A stretch of DNA of 18,256 nucleotides from Chromatiales bacterium (GTDB lineage Bacteria > Pseudomonadota > Gammaproteobacteria > JACCYU01). A program made the translations under genes and the position numbers. Shown piece after piece: positions 7,433 through 15,729 of this stretch (position 1 is its first letter; every line of letters begins with the position of its first letter). The notes under the pieces are model-generated. The model was not told where the DNA came from and did not search any database. It was given only the letters and a program-made list of their open reading frames with translations. The DNA is taken from positions 1-18,256 of the forward strand of contig JAPSGG010000003.1 in the NCBI GenBank assembly GCA_031177845.1, in the 5' to 3' direction.

Positions 7433-8538
7433 ATCGCCGTGCTTGGATCGGATCCGCTCTCCTTCTCGTGACCGTCATAGGGACGGGCGGTAGCCTCGGC
7501 GCGTGGAAGTACGCGTCCATACAGGAAGCTGATGCTGCCTCTGCAAATCAGCCCGAGCCGGTGGCGCTGGTGAGGGTCGCTGTCGCAAAGAAACGCGAGC
7601 ACCGCGAGACAACAATCTCAATCGGCACGGTCCTGGCCCTGCGTTCGATCACCTTGCTCAATGAGCTACCCGGCACTGTCCGCCAAGTCATGTTCACGCC
7701 GGGGCAAGTCGTCGATGCGGGCACGGTGCTCGTCGCACTCGATGTCTCCGTCGAAGAGGCCGCACTGAAGGCGCAGGAAGCCCGGGCCGCGCTCGCGCAG
7801 ACCATGCTCGAGCGCATGCAGCGGTTGAGTGAGAACCGTGCCGTGTCCGAGACGGAAGTGGACCGCGCGCTCGCGGAACGTGACGTCGCACTGGCGCAGA
7901 TCGCGCGCATCAAGGCGGTCATCGCTCGCAAGACCATTCGCGCACCGTTTCGCGCACGCGTCGGTTTAGCGGACGTACATCCCGGCCAGTATCTCGACCA
8001 GGGCACTTTGCTCACAACCTTGCAGGGCGTAGCCGACGCCGCGCATGTGGATTTCCAGGTCGCGCAGCAAGTCGCCGAGGGTCTGCGGGTCGGCCATAGC
8101 GTCGACGTCTTCACCGGCGACCAGTCCCCAACCCCCGCCAAGATCGTCGCAATCGATGCACGCATCGATCCCTCGACCCGTAACGCCATGGTGCGCGCAC
8201 GGATTGAGGGTGCCGCCAATGCACCCGCGCCAGGCGCTTCCGTCCGGGTCCAAGTTCCGGTCGGCCCGTCGCGGACGCTCGTTGCCATCCCGGTGAGCGC
8301 CCTGCGCAAGGGTCCGGATGGCGATCACGTGTTCGTCATCGGGCCGGACGGCAACGGCAAAAATCGCGCACACCTGCGGCCGGTGGAGAGCGGCGAGGTG
8401 CTGGGCGACGAGGTTTTGATCCGCGCAGGGCTCTCCGCCGGGGAGCAGGTGGCTGCCTCGGGATCGTTCAAGTTGAATGATGCGGCGCTGGTGGCGATCG
8501 CGAACGATCCCGCGCTGGTCGCCAGTCAAGTCAGGTAA
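7429..8538 (+). CDS. RND efflux periplasmic adaptor (membrane fusion protein)
   Basis: A 369-residue HlyD/AcrA-type adaptor linking an inner-membrane RND pump to an outer-membrane channel. An N-terminal membrane anchor or uncleaved signal lies at about 6-26, with no lipobox cysteine. Then come the first lipoyl half (GTVRQVMFTPGQVVDAGTVL, about 82-101), an alpha-hairpin with heptad character (about 108-166), the second lipoyl half (TIRAPFRARVGL), the beta-barrel and the membrane-proximal domain (VAIPVSALRKG, then GLSAGEQVAASGSFKLNDAA). Start ATG 7429 overlaps the TetR stop. The pump gene follows after 191 bases, which hold a long inverted repeat. No outer-membrane factor gene is present, so a channel from elsewhere must be used. 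Confidence 0.93.
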   Translation: MNRRAWIGSALLLVTVIGTGGSLGAWKYASIQEADAASANQPEPVALVRVAVAKKREHRETTISIGTVLALRSITLLNELPGTVRQVMFTPGQVVDAGTVLVALDVSVEEAALKAQEARAALAQTMLERMQRLSENRAVSETEVDRALAERDVALAQIARIKAVIARKTIRAPFRARVGLADVHPGQYLDQGTLLTTLQGVADAAHVDFQVAQQVAEGLRVGHSVDVFTGDQSPTPAKIVAIDARIDPSTRNAMVRARIEGAANAPAPGASVRVQVPVGPSRTLVAIPVSALRKGPDGDHVFVIGPDGNGKNRAHLRPVESGEVLGDEVLIRAGLSAGEQVAASGSFKLNDAALVAIANDPALVASQVR

Positions 8539-8602
8539 TCGGCTGGCCTCAGAGAGCGCACGCCGCTAGGAACGTAACAACCGATTCGGCAGCCAGCAGC
8601 AT

Positions 8603-8687
8603 CTCATCTCGGGCGCAGCGAGAGATCTTTGGTGTATGCCCATCTTAAAGCAAGGAATCAAGATTCCTCGCTGTGCTCGGAATGACA
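8603..8687. repeat. Imperfect inverted repeat (REP/MITE-like) between adaptor and pump genes
   Basis: The left arm at 8603-8630 contains GCGCAGCGAGAGATCTTT. The right arm at 8660-8687 (AAGATTCCTCGCTGTGCTCG, then GAATGACA) pairs with it over about 28 bases at roughly three quarters identity, around a 29-base loop. The arm type GTCATTCCGAGCxxAGCGAGGAATCTT is a widespread dispersed intergenic repeat in several bacterial groups. A related arm occurs at 16848. In RNA it would form a strong hairpin within the operon. Confidence 0.65.
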
Positions 8688-8729
8688 GTGACTACTGCAC
8701 TGCCCGTCGGAAGTAACTAGGACATCCAC

Positions 8730-11700
8730 ATGCGCTCTTTCACCGATATCTTCATCAAACACCCCGTACTCGCGGTGGTGGTCAATCTCGTGATCGTGCT
8801 CGTGGGCTGGCGAGCGCTCTCGACTCTACCCGTGCAGCAGTATCCACAGCTCGAGAGTTCGTCGGTGGTGATCACGACGGTCTACACCGGGGCCAGCGCC
8901 GAGACCGTGCGCGGCTTCCTGACCACGCCGATCGAGCGCGCTGTGTCGGCGATCGGCGGTGTCGAGTACGTCGAGTCCACCAGCCGCGCCGGCATCAGTA
9001 CCGTCACCGTGCGCCTGAAGTTGGATCACAGCAGCACAGCGGCACTTGCGGAAGTCACAGCGAGATTACAGCAGGTCCGTGCGGAGCTGCCGGCGGAAGC
9101 CGAGCCACCGGTGGTCGAGGTGCAGCGCGCGGATCGACCATACGCGACGTTTTACTTGAGCTTCACCTCCACCGAGCGTGATGTGCCTGGGATCACCGAC
9201 TGGCTGCTGCGCACTCTGCAACCGCAACTCTCAACCCTGGAGGGCGTCCAGCGCGTCACTATCGAGGCTGGGCGCCAGATCGCCATGCGCGTCTGGATCG
9301 ATCCCGATCGCCTGGCCGCGCTCAATCTCTCGCCCGGTGACGTATACAGAGCCTTGCAACGCAACAACTATCTCGCCGCCGTCGGCCGCACCAAGAGCAA
9401 CCTCATGCAGGTCAACCTGCTCGCGAACACGGACCTGCGCTCCGTCGGCGAATTCAAGAACCTGATCGTCGCCGACCGCGGTGGCGCCATCGTGCGCCTC
9501 GCCGATGTGGCGCGGGTGGAGCTTGGCGCCGAGGAAGCGGAGATGGTGGCCAAGTACAACGAGCAGCAGGCCGTTTACCTCGGGGTGTGGCCGCTGCCCG
9601 GCTCTAACGAGATCGAAGTCGCAGGGCGGCTGCGCGAGGAGATGGCGCGTATCCGGCCGACCCTACCTGCGGACATCGACATGCGTCTCGTCTGGGACGG
9701 GACGATGTTCATGCGCGACGCGCTCAAGGAGATCACCAAGACGCTGTCCGAGACCATCCTGATCGTCGGCTTGGTGGTGTACCTGTTCATGGGGCCTATC
9801 CGCACGGCGCTGGTGCCGCTGGTCGCGATGCCGATCTCCCTGATCGGCGCGGCACTCATCATGTTCGCGCTCGGTTTCAGCCTGAACCTTCTGAGTCTCC
9901 TTGCTCTGGTGCTGTCAGTCGGCCTGGTCGTCGACGATGCCATCGTCGTCGTCGAGAACGTCGCGCGCCACGTGCGCCAGGGCAAATCGCGGATCGAAGC
10001 GGCGCTGGCCGGCGCGCGCGAATTGCGCGGGCCAATCGTCGCGATGACGATCACCTTGGCTACGGTTTACACGCCCATCGCCTTTCAGGGTGGCCTGACC
10101 GGCTCGCTGTTTCTAGAGTTCGCGATCACCTTGGCCGCCGCGGTGGTCGTATCGGGCTTCGTCGCGCTCACCCTCTCACCGGTGATGAGCTCGCGCTTCG
10201 TGCATCCGCACGGCAAGGAAGGTCGTCTGACCACGCTGGTCAATTGGGCCTTCGATGGCGTGAGCCGCGTCTACGCGCGCATGCTCGACGTCGCGCTCGA
10301 AATGCGCTGGGTGATCGTCGCAGCCGCGTTACTAATCATGGTTGCGGCCTGGCCGCTGCACACGTTCTCCAAGAAAGAACTCGCGCCTGCCGAAGACCAG
10401 AGTCATATCAGCCTGTTTCTGGAAGCTTCGCCCGACTCAAGCTTGGAGGCGGTCAATCGCGAGTCACGCAAAGTCGTGCGCACGATCACCGCGTTCCCGG
10501 AGGCGGAATTCATGTGGTCGCTGACCGCGGCCTGGGGCGGCTTCGGCGGCATGGTCGCAAAGGACTGGACAGAACGCGAACGCTCGACTGAAGAGATGTT
10601 CGGTGACGTCTACGCTGCGGTCTCGCAGGTGCCGGGTTTGCGCGTGTTCCCGCGCCTCGACCCGCCGTTGCCAACACCCGGTCAGTATGACGTCGAATTG
10701 GTGCTACAGAGCAACGCGCCGGCCGAGCAGATGCTTGACATTGCCCAGCAAATCGTGAACGCCGGCTGGCAAAGTGGCAAGTTTCTGTACGTCGACACCG
10801 ACCTGAAGATCGACCTGCCAGAGGCGAGAGTCGTGCTCGATCGCGAGCGGATCGCCGACCTCGAGCTGGATCTAGCGACTGTCGCGCAGGAGTTGGGCAC
10901 CTTGCTCGGCGGCGATTACGTGAACCGCTTCAACTACTTCGACCGCAGCTACAAGGTCATCCCGCAGATCGGCGATGAGGACCGTGCCACCGTCGGCCCC
11001 TTGCTTGACCTCAAGATCAAGACGCCGAGTGGTGAACTCGTGCCGGTGTCGACCTTCACGCGCATTGAAACGAGCACCGCGCCGCGCGCCTTGAACCGCT
11101 TCCAGCAGCGCAACGCGGTACGCATTTTCGGCGGCGTGAAGCCGGGCGTCACGAAGGAAGAAGGGCTGCGCGTCTTAGAGGCCGCCGCGGCCACGGCGGG
11201 CGGTCCGGAGATCGTGCTCGATCACGCCGGCGAGTCGCGCCAGATCCGTTGCGAGGGTGGGGCACTCACGGTCACGCTCGGGTTCGCAGTCGTGCTCATC
11301 TATCTGGTGCTCGCGGCGCAGTTTCAAAGCTTCCGCGATCCACTGATCGTGCTCTTAGGATCGGTGCCGCTCGCGATCTCCGGCGCGCTGGTGTTCAGCT
11401 TCCTGGACCTCACCACGATCAACATCTACTCGCAGGTCGGACTGATCACCTTAGTGGGACTAATCGCCAAGAACGGCATCCTGATTGTGGAGTTCGCCAA
11501 CACCTTGCGGGAGCGCGGGCTTGAGAAGATGGCCGCGCTGCGCGAAGCGTCGTTGACACGCCTTCGGCCGGTGCTGATGACCTCTGCGGCCACTGTCTTC
11601 GGGCACCTTCCACTCGTACTGGTAACCGGTCCCGGCGCCGAGGCCCGCAACAGCATTGGGACAATCCTGGTCGCCGGTATGATCGTCGGCACCGTGTTCA

Positions 11701-11852
11701 CCCTGTTCGTGGTGCCAGTGTTCTATTCGCTCATCGCGGCTCGGCACCAGCCGGACCCGGCGAACGACGAACTTGAACAGGAGCCACCTATCGCTGCGCC
11801 TATACTTCCTCTAGATGCAATCTCATACCAGAGGCTCCAATCAGCACATTAA
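8730..11852 (+). CDS. RND multidrug efflux pump, HAE1 family
   Basis: A 1040-residue inner-membrane proton/drug antiporter of the AcrB/MexF type. It begins MRSFTDIFIKHPVLAVVVNL (TM1). A large periplasmic loop follows (about 35-335), then TM2-6 with the proton-relay aspartates in VGLVVDDAIVVVENVARHVR (D402, D403). A second periplasmic loop follows (about 555-860), then TM8-12 with LAAQFQSFRDPL and the relay lysine K914 in GLIAKNGILIVEFANTLRER. The length equals that of functional family members and no frame break is seen. It is the third gene of the TetR-adaptor-pump operon. The last 25 or so residues (after ARHQPDPANDELEQEPP) are unlike family tails and abut a transposase relic, so the original C-terminus may have been replaced. 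Substrates cannot be predicted. Confidence 0.95.
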   Translation: MRSFTDIFIKHPVLAVVVNLVIVLVGWRALSTLPVQQYPQLESSSVVITTVYTGASAETVRGFLTTPIERAVSAIGGVEYVESTSRAGISTVTVRLKLDHSSTAALAEVTARLQQVRAELPAEAEPPVVEVQRADRPYATFYLSFTSTERDVPGITDWLLRTLQPQLSTLEGVQRVTIEAGRQIAMRVWIDPDRLAALNLSPGDVYRALQRNNYLAAVGRTKSNLMQVNLLANTDLRSVGEFKNLIVADRGGAIVRLADVARVELGAEEAEMVAKYNEQQAVYLGVWPLPGSNEIEVAGRLREEMARIRPTLPADIDMRLVWDGTMFMRDALKEITKTLSETILIVGLVVYLFMGPIRTALVPLVAMPISLIGAALIMFALGFSLNLLSLLALVLSVGLVVDDAIVVVENVARHVRQGKSRIEAALAGARELRGPIVAMTITLATVYTPIAFQGGLTGSLFLEFAITLAAAVVVSGFVALTLSPVMSSRFVHPHGKEGRLTTLVNWAFDGVSRVYARMLDVALEMRWVIVAAALLIMVAAWPLHTFSKKELAPAEDQSHISLFLEASPDSSLEAVNRESRKVVRTITAFPEAEFMWSLTAAWGGFGGMVAKDWTERERSTEEMFGDVYAAVSQVPGLRVFPRLDPPLPTPGQYDVELVLQSNAPAEQMLDIAQQIVNAGWQSGKFLYVDTDLKIDLPEARVVLDRERIADLELDLATVAQELGTLLGGDYVNRFNYFDRSYKVIPQIGDEDRATVGPLLDLKIKTPSGELVPVSTFTRIETSTAPRALNRFQQRNAVRIFGGVKPGVTKEEGLRVLEAAAATAGGPEIVLDHAGESRQIRCEGGALTVTLGFAVVLIYLVLAAQFQSFRDPLIVLLGSVPLAISGALVFSFLDLTTINIYSQVGLITLVGLIAKNGILIVEFANTLRERGLEKMAALREASLTRLRPVLMTSAATVFGHLPLVLVTGPGAEARNSIGTILVAGMIVGTVFTLFVVPVFYSLIAARHQPDPANDELEQEPPIAAPILPLDAISYQRLQSAH

Positions 11853-12030
11853 GACTGCCGACATGGGGCGTCGCTGGGCCGCAGAACTGGGCTTTGCTTG
11901 GAGTTCGCGCTTTCGCCATCTCGTGCGCGACTACGAGCGGCTGCCGCAAACGCTCGCCGGCCTTCATTACATTGCCTTCGCTTGCCTCATGCTGCATCGG
12001 GCAATCCCGGTACTAGGCGCAAGTGCATAG
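11853..12030 (+). mobile_element. 3' end of an IS5-family transposase (relic)
   Basis: In the frame ending at TAG 12028-12030 the sequence reads MGRRWAAELGFAWSSRFRHL, then VRDYERLPQTLAGLHYIAF and ACLMLHRAIPVL. This is the C-terminal end of IS5-type DDE transposases (family pattern RRWVVERTFAWL, then DYERLPxTxxxxxxIAxxxLMLRR). The catalytic glutamate region is altered (VVER has become AAEL). Only about 55 of some 270 codons are left. It directly follows the RND gene stop. No terminal inverted repeat was identified. Confidence 0.75.
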
Positions 12031-12069
12031 CTTGTTTGACAGCTCACGGGCCGAGCAGTACTGTGCCTT

Positions 12070-12368
12070 TTGCTGAACAAGGTCGTCAAAGAATGCGCAT
12101 TACCCCGACAGCTCCTTCGCGCGCTACCTGACCCGGAGCTGGTGCAGATCGCCGACCCGGAGATCTGCTGCGGCTCGGCGGGCGTCGACAACTTCTTCAA
12201 ACTACGTGAGCTAGGGGACCGCACGGCAGCTCAGGTGCTCGCGGCCGCCGATCTTCTCGTCACCTCCAACTCCCGCTGCCTCATGCCGGTCGCTGCAACA
12301 CTCCAGCGACATGGGGATCGATCGCCACGACCCATACGATCGAGATCGTGGACGACCCAATGCGCGGG
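12070..12368 (+). pseudogene. glcF: C-terminal fragment of glycolate oxidase iron-sulfur subunit
   Basis: From about 12085 one frame gives LPRQLLRALPDPELVQIADPE, then ICCGSAGVDNFF, RELGDRTAAQVLAAADLLVT and NSRCLMPVAATLQRHG. After a shift near 12310 another frame gives IATTHTIEIVDDPMRG (12321-12368). This is the CCG-domain end of GlcF, which passes electrons from glycolate oxidase. The CCGSAG motif and the GADLVVTxNPGCL-like block are clear. The ferredoxin-type cluster domain and the first CCG domain are absent. It is a truncated, frameshifted relic wedged between a transposase tail and the Nramp-like gene, whose start follows 35 bases later. Confidence 0.78.
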
Positions 12369-12403
12369 GGATTCGCTGCACACCAGCAGTAAGGCGACTA
12401 ACC

Positions 12404-13864
12404 ATGTCCCAGTCCATCGACGACTCACCGCAGGCGAACCTCGTCACGGAGCTTCCGAGCCGTCACGTACCTGCGGCGAAGTACGCCGATCTTCCAGAGG
12501 CACAGCCGCTCAGGCGAGTGCTCGGCCCAAGCGTGCTGCTGCTCGCCGGAGCGATCGGGTCCGGCGAGTATGTGCTCTGGCCCTACATCACCTCCCAGGT
12601 GGGGCTGGTTCTGGTCTGGCTCGTGGTCCTCGGTGTGGGCACGCAGTACTTCCTCAACATGGAGATCGAGCGCTATACCCTTGCCACCGGCGAGACGGCC
12701 GTCATCGGGTTCACCCGGTTGTGGAAGCACTGGGGCTGGCTGTTCATCATCATGACGGTCGTGCCGTGGGCTTGGCCAGGATGGGCGACGGGCGGTACAA
12801 CGACACTGAGCTTCGCGCTCGGTTTCTCGGAGGACGCCGTCCCGTACGTTACGATCGGTGTCCTGGTGCTCATCGGCGTGGTGCTGACGGTCTCGCCGGT
12901 GGTGTACCGGACCGTGGAGAAGATCCAGTTCTTCATGGTGGCGCTGATCGTGCTGTTCATCGTCTACGCAGCGATCTTCCTGATCGGCGGGGACGGGTAT
13001 AACGGTCTCGGTCGCGGCTTCCTCGAGGTCGACAAGATCCCAGCCGGAATCGCGGCGCTCGGCGCGGCCACGCTGCTCGGCGCGATTGCGTTCGCCGGCG
13101 CGGGTGGCGCGATGAACCTGGTCCAGTCCAACTGGGTGCGCGACAAAGGGCTGGGGATGGGGGCGCGCCTGCCGAAGGTGGTATCGCCGTTCACGGGCGA
13201 GGAGGTCGCCGCACCGACCACGGGCTACTTCTTCAGGCGCGACGAGGAGAATATGCGCCGGTGGAACGCCTGGTGGAAGGTCGCGCACCGCGAGCAGTTC
13301 ATCACGTTCTTCGTGATCGGCGGGGTCACGCTACTGGTGTTCATGGCGCTGACCTTCGTCACAGTGGGAACCGGCATTGCCGAGGAGAGCTTCGATTTTA
13401 TTCGAATCCAGGGCGAAGCCCTCAAGGACACCGGGGGCGCCTGGCTCGGCACAACGTTCTGGCTGATCGGCAGCGTCGTGCTATTCTCGACCAACCTGAC
13501 CGTGCTCGACATGGTCGGCCGGTTGACGGCGGACGTGCTCAAGACCGGTGCGCTCCGCGACAGCTACCGGTGGAGCGAGAGCCGGCTGTACTTCATCACC
13601 GTCTGGCTGGAGATCACGTTCGGGTCGATCATCCTGCTCTCGGGTGTCAACCAGCCGCTGGTGCTGCTCGTGATCGCCTCGTCGCTGAACGGCATAGTGA
13701 TGTTCGTGTACTCGGTGCTGCTGATCCGGCTCAATCGTGGCGTGCTGCCCAGGGAAATCGGGCTTAAGGGCGGCCGTCTCGTCGTACTCGCGTGGGCCGT
13801 GCTGTTCTACGGCGGCTTCTCGGCCGTCCTCTTGGTCGACCAGGCACAGAAGCTATTCGGCTAG
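12404..13864 (+). CDS. Nramp-related membrane transporter lacking the metal-site motif
   Basis: A 486-residue integral membrane protein with about 11-12 hydrophobic helices of the Nramp (SLC11-like, LeuT-fold) family. True Nramp metal importers carry DPGN in helix 1 and MPH in helix 6. Here helix 1 reads GAIGSGEYVLWPY (GSGE at 52-55) and helix 6 reads FAGAGGAMNLVQSNWVRDKG (N238). This places it in the diverged GxGE branch, whose substrate is not established; transport of Mn or Fe by the canonical mechanism is unlikely. Start ATG 12404 gives a charged cytoplasmic N-terminus; an extension to 12311 would read through the glcF relic. A hydrophilic loop (about 247-300) separates helices 6 and 7. 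It appears monocistronic and is convergent with lrgAB. Confidence 0.88.
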   Translation: MSQSIDDSPQANLVTELPSRHVPAAKYADLPEAQPLRRVLGPSVLLLAGAIGSGEYVLWPYITSQVGLVLVWLVVLGVGTQYFLNMEIERYTLATGETAVIGFTRLWKHWGWLFIIMTVVPWAWPGWATGGTTTLSFALGFSEDAVPYVTIGVLVLIGVVLTVSPVVYRTVEKIQFFMVALIVLFIVYAAIFLIGGDGYNGLGRGFLEVDKIPAGIAALGAATLLGAIAFAGAGGAMNLVQSNWVRDKGLGMGARLPKVVSPFTGEEVAAPTTGYFFRRDEENMRRWNAWWKVAHREQFITFFVIGGVTLLVFMALTFVTVGTGIAEESFDFIRIQGEALKDTGGAWLGTTFWLIGSVVLFSTNLTVLDMVGRLTADVLKTGALRDSYRWSESRLYFITVWLEITFGSIILLSGVNQPLVLLVIASSLNGIVMFVYSVLLIRLNRGVLPREIGLKGGRLVVLAWAVLFYGGFSAVLLVDQAQKLFG

Positions 13865-14045
13865 GCTGGTTGCCGTCTGAACGGACCTTCCCGTCCGCGA
13901 TACCTCCCGGAAAGGGCGCATACCGGATTTTGGCGGGGCACTCGAGACGGGATGGTCCGCGGCGCGCTCGGCTTCAATTTTGTTGCCGCTGTCGCGACTA
14001 GTCCGCGTCCATAAAATGGAGGTCGTCTTCTTGTGGTTGGCACTA

Positions 14046-14062
14046 GTCCAGAAGTTCTGGAC
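14046..14062. repeat. 17-base perfect palindrome between convergent genes
   Basis: GTCCAGAA-G-TTCTGGAC is symmetric over eight bases on each side of one central base. It lies 19 bases beyond the end of lrgB and about 180 beyond the transporter gene. There is no T-tract, and a one-base loop makes a hairpin terminator poor. It could be a protein-binding site or an old element end. The remainder of 13865-14081 shows no gene. Confidence 0.45.
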
Positions 14063-14081
14063 AGACTTGTTCAGAGCTTCT

Positions 14082-14807
14082 TTACATTGCTCTCAACCAG
14101 GCAATCGTGAGTGGCATCACCGCGGCCGCGATCAGACCGTGCAGGCCAAGCGCAAGTCCGGCGAAGGCGCCCATCGCGGCGCTCTCTTGGAATGCGTGCG
14201 CCGTGCCGATGCCGTGAGCAGCCGTTCCCAGTGCATAACCGGACACCAGCGGGTTTCGCACACCGGCGGCGGCGAACAGATAAGGCGCCACGACGGCGCC
14301 CAGAATTCCCGTGATAATGCAGTAGACGGCGGTGAGCGCGGGATTGCCGCCGATTCTTTCGCTGATCCCCATTGCGATCGGCGCCGTCACCGACTTCGGG
14401 AGTAAGGACATCAGCGTTTCCATGCTCCCGCCCATCAGCCATGCAATGCCGACCGCACTCAGCGCACTCGCCGCGCCACCGCAGAGCAAGGCCAGCAGCA
14501 AGGGCCAGCGATGGCGTTTAAGCGTCGGTAGCTGCGCAGCCATGGGGACAGCCAGTGCCACCGTTGCCGGGCCCAATAAGAAATGGACGAACTGCGCGCC
14601 CTCGAAGTATCTGGGGTACGGGATGCCCATCAATGTCAGCAGAGCCACGAGCACGGCGACCGCGATGGCCACGGGATTTGCGAGCGGATGAAGGCGCAAC
14701 GATCTTGCCACGTACAAGCCCGCGCAGTAGGCCAGCAGAGTAAAGGTGAGGCCGGAGAGGGGCGAGGTGGAGAGATACACCCATAGTTGAAAGAATTCTT
14801 CCCTCAT
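14082..14807 (-). CDS. lrgB: LrgB/CidB-family membrane protein
   Basis: A 241-residue inner-membrane protein with about six to seven helices, from MREEFFQLWVYLS to the C-terminal AAAVMPLTIAWL. Family blocks visible: FLLGPATVALAVPMAAQL, LPKSVTAPIAMGISE, IGGNPALTAVYCIITG, and ALGTAAHGIGTAHAFQES. LrgB/CidB pairs with LrgA/CidA. The pair is linked to control of murein hydrolase activity and, in other organisms, to export of small organic acids such as glycolate or pyruvate. ATG 14807 overlaps the lrgA stop (ATGA), so the two are coupled. Upstream in-frame codons to 14909 lie inside lrgA and are not used. Confidence 0.92.
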   Translation of the reverse strand: MREEFFQLWVYLSTSPLSGLTFTLLAYCAGLYVARSLRLHPLANPVAIAVAVLVALLTLMGIPYPRYFEGAQFVHFLLGPATVALAVPMAAQLPTLKRHRWPLLLALLCGGAASALSAVGIAWLMGGSMETLMSLLPKSVTAPIAMGISERIGGNPALTAVYCIITGILGAVVAPYLFAAAGVRNPLVSGYALGTAAHGIGTAHAFQESAAMGAFAGLALGLHGLIAAAVMPLTIAWLRAM

Positions 14808-15154
14808 TGACGCTCGTCCTCGTTCTCGACGAGTGCTTTCAGTACCCACACAGTCACGCCCAAGCCAATCAGGGTACTGATCACGACAGACACGAGGATC
14901 ACGAGCCACTCGCGCGCGAGGGCAGGGGAATACAGCATCACACCGACACCAGCGGGAACAAAGAGCAGCGACAGATGGCTGTGCAGCGCTGACGCTGCGT
15001 CAGTGAGGTTCGCAGGCGTGGCGCTTCGAAACCACAAGACCAGGAACAGAAAGAGCAGACCTATGACCGGCCCAGGTACCGGAAGCTCTAGCCCGCGCGC
15101 CACGAGCTCGCCTGCCAGCTGGAACGCTAAGAAGATGGTAAAGCCCTCGATCAC
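14804..15154 (-). CDS. lrgA: LrgA/CidA-family holin-like protein
   Basis: A 116-residue membrane protein with four predicted helices. The family opening is present (FLAFQLAGELVARGLELPVP, then GPVIGLLFLF), followed by LTDAASALHSHLSLLFVPAGVGVMLY and a final helix. This matches CidA/LrgA in length and order. The start is GTG 15154; no better ATG is in frame and the N-terminus agrees with relatives. It is the first gene of an lrgAB operon reading leftward. A TATACT box lies about 30 bases upstream at 15183-15188 (minus strand), but no convincing -35 was found. Confidence 0.9.
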   Translation of the reverse strand: MIEGFTIFLAFQLAGELVARGLELPVPGPVIGLLFLFLVLWFRSATPANLTDAASALHSHLSLLFVPAGVGVMLYSPALAREWLVILVSVVISTLIGLGVTVWVLKALVENEDERQ

Positions 15155-15359
15155 ACAAGGAATCTCCGGCAGAGGATTGAGGCAAGTATAACCCTGCCAC
15201 TACTTCGTTCCGGTCTTACGGCGGATTCAAAGAGGCGAGCTCAGATACTTCTGGTAGATATGCGGGCGCGCCCGTCGCACCCGAGTTCATCTGGACGGTG
15301 CTTCCTTACACGTCGCGATGTGGGCACAACCGCGAGCCGTGCTTCTTCTGCGAAGGAGG

Positions 15360-15701
15360 CTACACCGCTAGCGTTATCGGCTGGGCAAAGCGTTTAACGA
15401 ATGCGGCTGCGGGCTCCATGTCGACGCTTTGATGGCCGCCCACATACACCCGCTGTTGAACCTGCGGAAGACCGCAATCGCGCCACGTGTCGAGCTGCGA
15501 ACGTTCCTATTTCGGGCTCGGAACCATGGAGACGGGCGTGTGCTCCATCTTTACCTTGCGCTCGTGCGGCTTGAGCCCCTCAATTTCAAGCTCGCTGGCC
15601 GAGCTCATCTCCTTAATAATCTGCTGACTATCTTGCTCCCAGATCAGTGGTATCTCCATTAAGACTCCGAGGGCTTCCTGATACTTGACGCACTGGTTAC
15701 C
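15360..15701 (-). pseudogene. Unidentified coding relic with an internal stop
   Basis: On the minus strand a frame runs from 15701 to TAG 15360-15362 with one internal TAG at 15507-15509. The first part contains an ATG at 15659 and reads MEIPLIWEQDSQQIIKEMSS, then ELEIEGLKPHERKVKMEH. After the internal stop it reads QLDTWRDCGLPQVQQRVYVG, then HQSVDMEPAAAFVKRFAQPI. The composition looks like a real soluble protein rather than an antisense shadow, and no gene opposes it. I cannot name the family. It covers most of the otherwise gene-free stretch 15155-15811; the rest holds promoter site 3 and nothing else I recognise. Confidence 0.35.
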
Positions 15702-15729
15702 TCACAGGAGCAAGCGCAGCGTCAGCGTA

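Noticed and set aside
7548..8309. 253-codon open frame on the minus strand
   Set aside because: Antisense shadow of the adaptor gene, with Ser/Thr/Ala/Arg low-complexity composition.
12070..13002. 310-codon open frame on the plus strand
   Set aside because: Only the first 80 or so codons are meaningful (the glcF relic). The rest is an out-of-frame shadow of the transporter gene.
12425..13288. 287-codon open frame on the minus strand
   Set aside because: It is exactly antisense to the Nramp-like gene, is rich in Arg/His/Asp/Pro as expected of GC-rich shadows, and has no family resemblance.
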